Notes under the pieces: model-generated
Database searches by the model: none
Told to the model about the DNA's origin: nothing
What the model saw: only the letters and a program-made list of their open reading frames with translations
NCBI RefSeq assembly: GCF_015708155.1
Contig: NZ_JADDYD010000001.1
Location: 122,001 to 186,000 of the forward strand
Origin: Mycoplasma sp. 'Moose RK'
GTDB taxonomy: Bacteria > Bacillota_I > Bacilli_A > Mycoplasmatales > Metamycoplasmataceae
Length of the DNA stretch: 64,000 nucleotides
Reading direction: 5' to 3'
Part shown: positions 1-11,025 of the stretch, piece after piece
Layout: every line of letters begins with the position of its first letter
Numbering within the stretch: position 1 is the stretch's first letter
Made by a program: the position numbers and the translations under genes

Positions 1-2787
1 ATTTTAATTGGAACTATTTTAGCCAGTTTTTCAGCAATAAGCTTTATTTCCTGCACTGTTGAACCCGCCTGAAAGCGACAGGAATTTAATGTTAGAATTA
101 ATAGTGATGATTCTTCACCTGGCGCTTTCAAAGTGGGGCTTCAATATGCTTTCGCGCAACCAAGCCAAGTTCAGGACTATTACACAAATTCATTTTTAAT
201 TCAATCAGTTTACGAAAATGGCCTTAAAATTAGACAGGATGGAATTGCTTCTGGCAGCCAAAATCAAAAAGACAAAATTTTTAATTATAAAATTGTTGAA
301 CCAACTTATCGCTACAAAGCCTTAGTAAATGCAAAGGCAATTTTAGTAACAAAAAATGATGGTTCTGAAGCTGTTTTTGACAATGACGAACATGAAGAAG
401 GTTACTTAAAACAAGGAGAAAATACCCAACAATTAATAATTGATTTGTCATCAAAGAACCCAAAGTCAATTAATTCAAAAAAGTTTACTGAAGAACTAAA
501 TGATGCCAAAAAGGTGCAAATTTTCCTTAAAGAAAATGTAAAATGAGTTGATTATCAAGGCAATCCAACCAAATTTGATGTAACTCCCCGTGATTATTGG
601 TACGGATTTCGCTTTCAGCGTCTTGGTGACCCAGATTATCGCCATCAAAATGGAGCTACTGAGGAAATTGACAAGGAGGCTTCTGAAAAAATTCCGAATT
701 TTGATCCAAAATCAACTTATTTTAGCAACACAGTTATCAATTTTTACTTACTTGATCTTTTTGGTTTTGATGTTTCTGATTTTGATAATGAAGACAAATA
801 TATCCAAACTTATTCAGGTGAAAATACTGATTTTTCAGGTAAAAAAGCAATTACCTTGCAAAAAGGTGACAAAAAAGAAAAAGCTTTTTTTAGTGCCTTT
901 TTTAGTCAAATTATTACAAACGGAATTTTAAGACCGGCACCATCTGGTTTTATTGATGAACGTGTTAAAAAAGAAGCTAAAATGAAGGATGGAAAACTTG
1001 TCGGTGCTTTTGGTGAAACCGGTGATGCCCTTAAATTTGGTTACTATTGGTACACCAAAGATTTTAAAAATGATCAACTTTATAATTCGCCTTACACACA
1101 AACTCATTGAGATCGATATCGCCAAAGTTGAAAAATTAATAAATATTATCCACGAACAGGGTGACAAGAAAGTTTACCATATATTTTTACAAAAATTAAT
1201 AATTTTTATTCAAAATACAATAGCCCCAGCGATTTTGCAAACTCACAATTTAATTCTTACCGTGAAGGCACAATTATGGGTGTTTCCTTTAATAGTTTAA
1301 ATGATTCACAGAAAAATTTAGTTGCTAGTGATCAAGCAAAATTTGGTTGAGAACTTTCACGACAAATTAGCAAAAATAGTTTGGAAAAATGGTATTATTC
1401 CTTGCTTGTTCCAGGCTCCCTAAAACAAAAATTTAGTCCAGAAACAGGCGTTAGTTTTAATGAAAATTATTATGCTTTTAATGATAATTTTTCAAAATTA
1501 AATTATGGAGTTAGCCGCAAGGAACTTGCAAGCGGTGGTGCAAAAATTATTGACTATATAAGTTCTGGAGTTGGTCTTGAATTTCGGCAAATTATTGCAA
1601 ATGCCTGAAATCTTTACACAACTGCACAAGCTGGAAATCTTGATGCATTAGCTTGGTACAACTTTGTTGCTCCTGACAACAAAATTAACTCAGTTGCAAC
1701 CTCAAAAACTCCCCGTGATTATTACAAAATCGCGAATACAATTAAACTTGTTGATCAAAATGGCAAAGTTTATTATCAAAAAGATCCTGAAAGCGAAAGA
1801 AAACAAAATTTTGCCAATGTCAAAAGTGCAAAATTACAATTTCAGGCTCCAGAATTTGCTGTTTTAAAAGCAAAAATGAAAGCTATACTTGACAAATTTT
1901 ATGCAGAAAATAAAATCTCTGCAAGTGAAAAAGTGTCCTGAACTAGCCATAGTTTTTACATAAATACAAACAGTAAATGAATTGCAGCAATCACAAATGC
2001 TGCTGAAGCCATCAAAAGTTTAGATCCACGACTTGAATTTAAATTAAATTGGCCAATTACAGACCAAGCAAGACGAAAAAATTATTTATTTACAAGAACA
2101 GGTGGCCTTGATTATGGTGGTTGAGGTTATGATTATGACGGAATTGGTTCTGGTTTTGATGGTAGAATCCAGCGAAATGGTGTTGGCTATGCCATCCTTT
2201 CTTCAATTTTCGCCCGCGGCGAAAATTCTGAAATTGCTAAATCTTATCCACAAACTTTTAAATATGCAAAAGCAATCAAAGATTATTTTGAAGCTTTTGC
2301 CCAAAAAGGACTTATTCGTACTTTTGAATCTTGAAAAGATGCGCCAAATGCACCCGATTTTGGTGCTGATGACCAGAATCAAAAACCAAATTTAATTAAT
2401 TTTTTCATTGGAAGTGTTGTTGAAAGTGATGATCCTAAAAAACCTGGTCAAAAAATTAAAACTTGAAAAAGTTTCGTTGACCAACAAAAAGAGAAAAAAT
2501 CAACTGAATCACATGAAGATTTTGACTTTTATTCCCATTCAGCAACCTTTAATTTAAAATATCAAGAAACAACTCCTGAAAAGGATTTAGTTGAACTTAG
2601 CGCTGAATTAACTTCGCTTTTAACTCCGGGAATCACAGATTTACTAGTTATTCCATCAACAACACCATTCGCAACTCTCGTTAATCCAAATATAATTGAT
2701 CCTTACAATGACTATTATGGAACATCAACACCAGACATGATTTTAATAAAACCATTGCTTGAAAAAGCAAGAAAAGGAGATAAATAA
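1..2787 (+). CDS. oppA: OppA-like oligopeptide-binding lipoprotein (5' truncated by window)
   Basis: The frame is open from the first base to the TAA at 2785-2787 (928 visible residues) if TGA is read as Trp. Visible residues 1-18 form the end of a lipoprotein signal peptide with lipobox FISC and the lipidated Cys at residue 18, so only a few N-terminal residues are missing. The remainder is a long Lys/Asp/Asn-rich extracytoplasmic domain, far longer than a classical OppA (about 540 aa) but like mycoplasma binding lipoproteins. The stop overlaps the oppB start (TAATG), so it heads the opp operon and should deliver peptides to OppBC at the outer face of the membrane. Family assignment rests mainly on operon position; I recognise no unambiguous SBP_bac_5 motif by eye. 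Confidence 0.75.
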
Positions 2788-3842
2788 TGCCGTGATTGTA
2801 TTTTTTTAAGCGTTTAGCGCTTGCATTATTTACTTTCATTGCAATTTACATTATTGTCTTTATTTTGCTAGCTAATTTTTCACCTGACCCTTTTGCCGAC
2901 TCCTTAAAAGACGCCGGAAAAGGTGCAGATGAAACCAAAAAATTAGCTGAACTTCATGCAAAATATCATTTTGACAAACCGACAATTGTGAGACTATGGA
3001 TTTACACTGCTGATATTTTCAAAGGAAATTTTGGCGCAATTTACAAAACAGGCCAAGATAACGCAATTCCGAATCTTTTCTTCGGGCCATTACGTTATAC
3101 AATTTTAGTTTCTTTACCTTCATTTTTGATCAGTTCACTTTTGGGAATAATTCTTGGAACAATTGCAGCATATCGCCGGGGACGAGTTGAAGATGCAGCA
3201 ATTTCGGGAATTTCCACATTTTTTGTTGCCATTCCCTCGTTTGTTTTAGCACCTTTTGTTGTTTTAATTGCAATTAAAATTGGTCTTCCTTTTGAGTTCA
3301 AGGATGCCGAAATTTACGGTGTTTCAACTACGATTGCTTCACTTTTACCACCAATTTCGGTTTTTGTTTTAACTTCGGTTGCTGGCTATGTTTTTCTTGT
3401 TAGAAACCAAATTATTACTGTTTTAGCATCAGATTATATTCTGATTGCCAAAGCAAAAGGTCTTTCAAAAACAGCAATTTTTTTCAAATATGTGCTAAAA
3501 AATGCAGCAATTCCTTTGGTTAGATCATTAATTTTTTCTTATATAATTTTGCTTTCAGGTTCAATTGTGCTTGAACAATTCTTTCGAATTCCTGGATCAT
3601 CAAGCGTTTTGGTTAACGCTGCTTACAATGGCGAAATTAATATTTCAATGTTTTCAATTATTTTTTTCACCTCGCTTTCACTTTTTGTTGACATAATTGG
3701 TGATTTATCCTATGTTTTCATGGATCCACGAATTAGTTTTAGTCAAAAATCACCTATTAATTATTTTGAGCGTTTCAAAAACTGAAAAGCACGAAATTAT
3801 CCCAAAAAAGGAGTAAAAAATGCTGAATCCACAAGAATTTAA
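2787..3842 (+). CDS. oppB: Oligopeptide ABC transporter permease OppB
   Basis: 351 residues from ATG 2787, which overlaps the upstream stop (TAATG). Codon 3 is a TGA Trp. The protein has an N-terminal membrane anchor (residues 5-30), then the BPD_transp_1 core with about six membrane segments. The EAA-type cytoplasmic loop, which docks the ATPases, is visible near residue 215 (DYILIAKAKGLSKTAIF). The C-terminus carries the OppB-type 'YVFMDPRISF' before a short basic tail that runs past another TGA into the start of oppC. With OppC it forms the membrane channel for peptide import, a central nutrient route in mycoplasmas, which lack most amino-acid biosynthesis. Confidence 0.93.
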
Positions 3843-4977
3843 TGAAAAATATAGGCTCAAACCTGAGCATCTTAATCTCCTTAAACCAGCAAGTGCAACT
3901 GAAAAAAATTATCAGCTGACAGGGAAAGTGCTTCAACTTTGAAAAGACACAATTAGAAAATTTTTTCGTTCACCAATTTCATTAATTTCAACAATTTTTT
4001 TCATTTTAATTCTTTTAATTGCAATTTTCACAATTGCCTTTAGTCCCTATAGTACAACAAAACCAATTTCACAAGCTGATGCTGCGCTTGTTTACGAGCA
4101 ATTGCCAAGTGGCTATGGAATTATCAAAACAACAATTTCTACTGATATTTTGGAAAAAATTCGTGCAATAGAAGCTGAAAAAAATGTTGTTTTAATTACT
4201 GGCCAAACGCACGAATTATTTCCAAATAGATGAGAAGTTCATTTAAATCCCTACCAAATTATGAGTGTTCTTGAAGGTGGGAAAAAGTTTATTTCAATTA
4301 TTGGAACTGACCAATATGGCCGTGATATTTGACTAAGGACTTGGGAAGGAACAATTAATGCGCTTTTAATTTCAATAATAATTGCCCTGATTCAATTTAT
4401 AATTGGAATTGTTTTAGGAACTTACCTTGGTTTTCACATTGGAACTTGAATTGACAACATTGTTTTAAGAATTATTGACATTTTTGGTTCAATTCCTTGA
4501 ATAATTATTTTCATAATTTTTATTGCAATTTGGGGGCAAGGAACAATTACTTTAATTCTCCTTTTATCACTAACTGGATGAACACGTCCGACCTATCAAG
4601 CTCGACTTTACACCGTGATTGTCAAAGATGAAGAATATATTTATGCAGCAAAAGTGATTGGTGCTTCAAAATTAAGGCAAATTTACTATCATATTTTGCC
4701 AAATATTTTTGGAAAATTATTATCAACTTTTGTTGCAAGTATTTTTAGTTCAATTACAACAGTTGCTTCACTTGCTTTCCTTGGTTTTATCAAAGAAGGT
4801 GTAGATTCTAGCGCAAATTTAGGTCTTATCATCAATTCGGCTGTTTCTCTTGCAGATAAAAATCCTTTGGCCTTAATTTTTCCATCAATAATTTTGGTAA
4901 TTTTAGCTGTGACAAGTCGCTTTATTGCCAACGGAATTCATGATGCCCTTGACCCACGTGTGGGAGGTCGAAAATAA
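3820..4977 (+). CDS. oppC: Oligopeptide ABC transporter permease OppC
   Basis: 385 residues from ATG 3820, overlapping oppB by 23 bp. Several in-frame TGA codons are read as Trp. There is an N-terminal cytoplasmic extension and a first membrane helix near residues 50-75, then an extracytoplasmic loop, then the permease core. The loop EYIYAAKVIGASKLRQIYYH is the EAA motif that contacts the ATPases. The C-terminus 'DALDPRVGGRK' is typical of OppC/DppC. The stop overlaps the oppD start (TAATG). It pairs with OppB to form the peptide channel. Confidence 0.93.
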
Positions 4978-6017
4978 TGGAAAAAAAGAAGATTTTAGAT
5001 GTTAAAAATCTACATGTTAGCTTTAAAACTGGGCGAAAAGAATATCTTGAAGTGATCAGAGGAATCGATTTAAGTGTCTTTTCTGGTCAAATTGTTGCCC
5101 TTGTTGGTGAATCAGGTTCTGGAAAATCTGTGTGTTCCAAGTCGCTTTTGGGCATTAATAATTTTGCTAAAACAACTGCCAAAAAAATGGAAATTGCCGG
5201 TACAAATGTCCTTGATTTTAAAAAAGATTATCAATGACAACAAATCCGTGGTAAAAAAATTGGCTATATTCCCCAAGATCCACTTGTTGCGCTTAATCCA
5301 ACAAGAACAATTGGGAAACAACTTTTGGATGCAATCAAAAATGATTCGCGCTTTAAAACTAAAGCTGAAAAAAAGCAATTTTTGGTAAAATTGCTTGAAT
5401 CCTTTGGTTTTGACGAAGCCGAAAAGCGCTTTAATTCTTATCCACACACACTTTCTGGTGGAATGAAGCAGCGAATTGTGATTGCGATGGTTGTAGCTGC
5501 TCAACCATCAATAATTATTGCAGATGAACCAACAACAGCGCTTGATCCAACTGTGCAGTCATCAGTTTTGGCGCTCCTTGATGAAATTCGTCAAAAATAT
5601 AATTTAGCAATCATTTTTATTTCTCACAATATTTCAATAGTTGCTAAATTTTGTGACTATATTTACGTAATGTATGCAGGTCGAGTGGTTGAAAAAGGAA
5701 CAAGAAATGACATTTTCACCGATCCACGGCATCCTTATACTTGAGCACTAATTTCAGCGATTCCGGAAGGAACAAAAAAAGCTGAACTTTATACAATCAC
5801 GGGAAATCCACCTGATTTAAAAAATTTAACAGCTGGTGATCCTTTTGCACCAAGAAATGACTATGCTTTGGCGCTTGATTTTGAAAAAGAGCCACCACTA
5901 ATTCCTATTTCTGAAACTCATGCAGCTGCAACATGACTTTTGCACCCTGATGCGCCCAAAATTACTTTGAGCACTGAATTAAAAGAAAGAATTAAATCAT
6001 TTAAAGAAGTTTTATAA
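4977..6017 (+). CDS. oppD: Oligopeptide ABC transporter ATPase OppD
   Basis: 346 residues across TGA Trp codons at 5235 and 5742. Walker A is GESGSGKS (residues 44-51), the signature is LSGGMKQR, Walker B is IIIADEPTTALD, and the switch His is in IFISHN. The C-terminal oligo_HPY-type extension (PYTWALISAIPEG... GNPPDLKNL...) is the substrate-specific tail of peptide transporters. Length is normal for OppD. It hydrolyses ATP to drive the OppBC channel, as a heterodimer with OppF. Both junctions are 1-bp stop/start overlaps, indicating translational coupling. Confidence 0.95.
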
Positions 6018-8356
6018 TGGAAATTGCACTACAAACAAAAAAATTAGAAAAATATTTTCGGAACAAATTTGGTATTGTCAATGCTGTTGATGGTGTTGAC
6101 CTTTTACTTGAAAAAGGAAAAATTTTAGGAATCATTGGTGAATCTGGCTCAGGGAAAACCACAATTGGTCGTTGCCTTGTTCGACTTTACGAGGATTTCG
6201 GTGGGCAGGTTCAACTTTTAAATGAAGTGATTTCAGGTAAGAAATTAAGTAAAAAACAGAACCTTTTCTTGCGAAAAAACATGCAAATGATTTTTCAAGA
6301 CCCCTTTTCTTCATTAAATAAGCAGAAAAATATTTATGCAATTTTGAAGGAAACTTTAGTAATTAATGGAATTATTGGCGGAAAAATCAAGGACATTTTT
6401 ACTGACTGAAATGAAGTTGTTTTTCATTTTCAGCGCTCTTTAGAGCGAAAATATCTGGAAACAGAAGTTATTTTGCTTGAATCTTGGGTAAAAAATTTCA
6501 CTGAATTTTTCAATTTTTGGAGTGAGCAAATTCCAAAAATTGAAAGCGAGATTGTAGAATTTGAAAAAACAGTTACAGATGAGGTTGCGCTTAATGAGTT
6601 TTTCAGTCATTATTTTTCTTATTTTGAAAAAAAACAGAAACTTTTTGCTGAAAATTACAATTTAGGTTATAAAAATGTTGCAATTTTATACAATTATTTT
6701 TATGAAGTTCAACAAATTTATCGTAAAAAAGAGCAGAGTAAAATTGAATTTGAATATCGTAACGCTCTCAAAGAGCTTGAGGAACTAAAAGCAAAAATTA
6801 AGGAGGAAAATTCACTTTTTACAAAGACTTTAAATCAAACTGGGATTGAGGCAAAAAATATTGCAAAAGATCTTGAAATAAAGTTTAATAATCAAAATAA
6901 TCTCATCAATTCTTACATTTTAGAACACAAATATGAATCTAAAATTGCTAATGATAATGCATTGGGATCAGGTGAGAATTCCAATTATTCTTTTTATAAA
7001 AAGCAAGCAATAATCAGCAAATTAATTGCCAAATTTTTGGCAAAAAAAGTCTCCATTTATTCGCAAAGAAAACTTTTTTCTTTTTTGGAAATTTCACAAA
7101 TTGAACAACTTGTGAAATTTCTTGCTGATTTTCAAACTGAGCAAATTAAAAAACATGAAAATTTGATTTTCAACACTATTTCACAAAAAAATGCTATTTC
7201 AAAAAAGGAATTTCACAACCAAATTGCTACAAAATTGGAAAATTTACCTCTTGATAATTTAGTTAAAACTGCTCTTAAAAATCAATCAGATTATGACAAA
7301 ATTGTTAATTTTAAAACTAAATTTTTGACATTTAATTACATTTTTGCACTTAATAATGCCAAAAAAGTTTCAAAAAGAAGCGAAAATTTGACAAAAATTG
7401 CTGAGCTTGAGGCAAATTTTGAAGCAAAAAAAGCTATTTATGACAAAGATAAGAACCATTTTGTTCAAGAATATGAATCCTGAAAAACAATTGAAACTAC
7501 AAAAATTAGTCAACTTAATCAAGAACAAGGAAATTTGATGGCTAAAATTAATCAGCTTGACCAAAAAATTCATATGATTCATAAAATTTTTTTGGCTAAA
7601 ATTAGCCAAAATTCTGAATTTAAACAGTTTTCAGAAATATTTCAAAGTCGCTTTTTTGAAAAAGTTTCAACTGTAAAATCTTCACAAATTGAGAAAGTCA
7701 ACTTGGCAAAGGTTTATAAAAATATTCAGCTTTTTTATGGAATTAAAAAGCTGCCTTTTCGTTCTTTGCTCAAAAGAGCAATTAAAAAGTTCGTATTGAG
7801 TGAGTTAATTTATGAAGCCTTGGAGAATGTTGGGCTTTTACGATCCTTTGCTTACCGTTATCCACATGAATTTTCTGGTGGCCAAAGACAAAGAATTGCG
7901 ATTGCTCGTGCCCTGATTGTTCAACCTGAAGTAATAGTCGCTGATGAACCAATTGCCTCACTTGATATTTCAATTCAGGCGCAAATTATTAATTTGCTTA
8001 AAAAATTAGTAAAAGAAAAAAATCTTTCACTAATTTTCATTGCTCATGATTTGTCAGTTGTTGAATATATTGCTGATGAAGTTGCAATTATTCATGCAGG
8101 AAAAATTGTGGAAAAAGGTTCAACTGATGCCATTTTTGAAAACCCAATTCACCCTTATACAAATAATTTGCTAAATTCCGTGCCGAAAATTTCAAATGCA
8201 CATATCCCTTTTTCACCAGTCTTATTTAACAATAAATATCTTGAAGAGCAAAAGTACCCAAATGTTATTCAAGAATTCAAAGTTGCTGACAATCATTTTG
8301 TCTATGGCACATCAGAGCAACTAGATTCCTGAACTTCAATCAATCTAAAAAAATAA
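6017..8356 (+). CDS. oppF: Oligopeptide ABC transporter ATPase OppF with a very large internal insertion
   Basis: 779 residues, open across TGA codons at 6407, 7481 and 8330. Walker A is GESGSGKT (residues 41-48) and the Q-loop region MQMIFQDPFSS lies near residue 95. The ABC signature FSGGQRQR appears only near residue 619, followed by Walker B VIVADEPIASLD and the H-loop FIAHD. In ordinary OppF (about 310-330 aa) the Q-loop and signature are some 50-60 residues apart. Here about 450 extra residues, Lys/Glu/Asn-rich and partly coiled-coil-like, sit in the helical subdomain. All catalytic motifs survive, so the ATPase should be functional. The insertion's role is unknown; it could contact the permease or other partners. 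Confidence 0.93.
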
Positions 8357-8443
8357 GATTTAAGATTGAATTTTAGTTGATTAAGTTAAAAAATTCCTCA
8401 ATTAGGGTATATTTTAGTGTTTGTTTCTAAATGCTTTTTTTGA

Positions 8444-8530
8444 ACTAATTTTGGCCAAATCCACATGAAAAATGGTGGATTTGAAGTGGAAAAATAAAGT
8501 TTTTTTCCTAAATTTTTCCACTTTTTAAAA
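8444..8530 (+). repeat. Dispersed intergenic hairpin repeat, copy A
   Basis: Contains TTTTGGCCAAATCCACATGA followed by AGTGGAAAAATAAAG and CCTAAATTTTTCCACTTTTT. AGTGGAAAAA pairs with TTTTTCCACT to form a stem of about 10 bp. The same block order recurs at 14022, 30319 (inverted), 38205, 38371, 48752 and 61681 (inverted). Confidence 0.8.
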
Positions 8531-8855
8531 TAATTTTAGCATGTAAACTTTAAAAACTCCTAAAATCAGACTAAATTAATATACTAATTTATATTGTTCT
8601 ACCATTTTTTAGAATGCCTAAAAAATTATTTGCATAGGCATGCAAAATTGATTCTTTGTGTGCAATTTTACTGTTTGATTTTCTTTTGTGAATTTCTCTA
8701 ATTTTTCTGTAAAATGCAAAATTGCTGTTTTTGCCCCTTTAGATTTAGCAATTTGATGTATTTAATTTTATTTTCAATTGGTGAGTTTATATTGTTTCAT
8801 TTGACATGACTTTTTTGTTATTTTTGAAATTAATATACTAATTTGTTTAAAATTA

Positions 8856-8887
8856 TTTACTTTTTTTTTTTTTTGCAATGATATAAT
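8856..8887 (+). promoter_or_regulatory. Extended -10 promoter with 14-T spacer tract (lipoprotein gene)
   Basis: The -10 TATAAT (8882-8887) is preceded by TGA (TGn extension). A run of 14 T (8861-8874) fills the -35/-10 spacer, behind a weak TTTACT. Change in T number would alter spacer length, so transcription could switch by slippage. The switching is an inference. Confidence 0.6.
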
Positions 8888-8920
8888 TATTCAATTATTT
8901 ATTAACCTGAAGGGGAAACT

Positions 8921-10837
8921 ATGAAAACAAACACTAATTATATTTTTTGGAAAAAATTTCTAAAATTGACTGTGAGTGCGATTCCACTTGCAACTTTTGC
9001 TACGCTTGTTTCTTGCGTAGTAAGGACAAGCGACGCAGAAAAATTAAAGGAGGTAAAATATTTGGCAATTGGTGATTCAGTGACTGCTGGATTCAACCAG
9101 GAAACCTATACTGATTATCAGGGTAAATTCACTGATAACAAACCTTCTGGACTTTCATATCCAGCATTTTTTGCGCACTTTTTGCAAAAAATTAACCCAA
9201 GTTCATTGGTTTCATATGAAAACCTCGCTTTTTCAGGTGCAACTGTTAAAAATTGGTTGTATTTACTAAAACCAGATAAATATCCGGATGGAAAAATTTC
9301 AGATAATCCATTTGTTTCAAAAGAAACTCAGAACAGTGCTAATTTTAATAATTTATCAACTGTTTTCAATAAATTTGAAAAGCCAAGTTTTCCTACTTTA
9401 ATTCAAAAAGTTAGTGATGCAAATCTTTTAACAATGACTGTGGGGGCCAATGACATTTTTCTTGAAGCGACTAAATTTGGTCCACTTTTAACACCAGAAA
9501 GTTCTGGAATTCTTGAAGAATTAATGAAGATTCAACCACCAGCTAAAAATGAAACTGGATCAGGCGCAACTACTACGCCTTCAGCACCATCCGGAGGTAA
9601 CAACTCTACATCAGGTTCTGGGTCCACTGCTAGAACTTCAACAAATTCAACCACTGGATCAAGTGCAACAACTCAAGTTTCAAGTTCAAAAATTACTCCA
9701 TCATTATTTCAAACAACTCCTGCAAAAACACCAAAATTAAGTAAAGAAGAAATAAAGGTTAGAAGCGGGATATACATAGCAAATGAAATTGATAACAGAC
9801 TTAAAGAACTAAAAACTGATGTTGAGAATTTAATTAATGAACTAAAGGCAATTAACCCAAATTTAAAGATAAATTTGCTGAGTTATAAATTGCCAAATTC
9901 AACTTTAGTTAAAGTTTTAAAACATCTTTTAAATAATGAATTTGGTCTTGGTCTTGATTTTGTTGATAAAACTGTTGAAAAAATCAATAAAATACATCAT
10001 GACATAGCAACAAATAAAGGAATAAACTTTGTTGATCCTTATGACCAAACTGTTTGAAATGATAATGACCAAATTTATGGTGCAACTGATTTTGATATTC
10101 ACCCAAAAATTAAGGGTTACAAAAAAATTGCTGAAGAACTAATTCTAAAATTAGGTTTGGATCAATCTCAGTCTGATCAAAATGTAGCTAATCTTACCAA
10201 GGTTGATAAAAAATTCATTGATGTAAACAAAGATGGTAAATTAGCTTATCGCCAAATGTTAGATTTTTCAGCTATTGCTCCTAAAAATGAAGATTTAATT
10301 AAAAAATTACGTGGTGACAATGATTCTGTTACATTTATTAAATCAAATTCAGAATTTGAAGATGCACAAACAAAAACAATTGAATCTGGAAAAAATACAC
10401 TAAACCAATCATTATTGTCTATTTTAGATTCAAATTTTTTAGGAAAACTTAATTTTAAAGAATTAATCAAATCAACTGGGGGCTGAGGTTCTACAGTTGC
10501 TGGTGTAATTCCTGATGGTTCTGAAAATTTTACAATAACAAAAGGATTAAAAAGTGTTGAAGAAATTGCTGTTGGAAATGATTTATTAAAAGCAACTGTT
10601 GATAAAACTAAATTTTTGGACTCAACACTAAATGAATTATTTGATTGATTTAAAAAACATGTTAACGATACAACATTACATAAAAAAATTACATTTAAAC
10701 TTATTACTAAAGAATTGATTAATTTAGCAATGGCTAAAGTTGATCTTGGAAAAGCGTTAACATACTTTTTAGGCGGTGGTTCCAGCGGTGGTTCCAGCTC
10801 TTCCGGTTCCAGCGGCGGTTCCAGCTCCGGTAAATAA
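8921..10837 (+). CDS. SGNH/GDSL-family lipolytic lipoprotein (P65-like)
   Basis: 638 residues from ATG 8921, with 'GAAGGGGAAACT' upstream. The lipoprotein signal ends at Cys32 (lipobox LVSC). SGNH block I is IGDSVTAG with the nucleophile Ser53; block III is VGANDIF near residue 175; the block V Asp-His pair is in DIHPK near residue 392. A Ser/Thr/Gly-rich linker lies at about 210-250. The C-terminus is a Gly/Ser repeat coded by GGTTCCAGC units. TGA codons at 10055 and 10484 are Trp. The protein should be a surface esterase/lipase releasing fatty acids from host lipids; M. hyopneumoniae P65 is a known lipolytic lipoprotein of this type and size. It is followed by a terminator, so it is probably monocistronic. 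Confidence 0.9.
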
Positions 10838-10863
10838 TCCCACTCAAATTTTGAATAAATCTT

Positions 10864-10917
10864 AAACCCAATTTGTTAATTTTAATAAAGAAATTAACAA
10901 ATTGGGTTTTCTTTTTG
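10864..10917 (+). terminator. Intrinsic terminator after the GDSL lipoprotein
   Basis: A 19-bp stem AAACCCAATTTGTTAATTT / AAATTAACAAATTGGGTTT with an 8-nt loop is followed by TTTCTTTTTG. It ends the lipoprotein transcript before the smc promoter. Confidence 0.88.
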
Positions 10918-10980
10918 TTAAATTTTATTCATGAAAGAAAAAATACAAGAATAGTACTAAAAAATTTTTCAAAACTAAAT

Positions 10981-10986
10981 TATAAT
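10981..10986 (+). promoter_or_regulatory. -10 box for smc
   Basis: TATAAT 40 bp upstream of the smc ATG. No clear -35. Confidence 0.5.
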
Positions 10987-11025
10987 AATAGTAATATTTA
11001 AAAATAGGGTTAAAAATTATTGTTT

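Larger units (their letters stand above)
8357..8920. other. 564-bp intergenic region with repeat copy and regulatory signals
   Basis: No credible ORF. It holds one copy of the dispersed hairpin repeat (about 8444-8530), two copies of the 18-mer AAATTAATATACTAATTT (8574-8591 and 8826-8843), a 14-T tract (8861-8874) and the promoter of the downstream lipoprotein. I see no obvious strong terminator directly after oppF other than the repeat hairpin itself. Confidence 0.7.

Noticed and set aside
590-931. Short plus-strand ORFs in alternative frames of the OppA-like gene (590, 1664, 2102)
   Set aside because: The OppA frame is open throughout when TGA is Trp; these are overlapping shadows.
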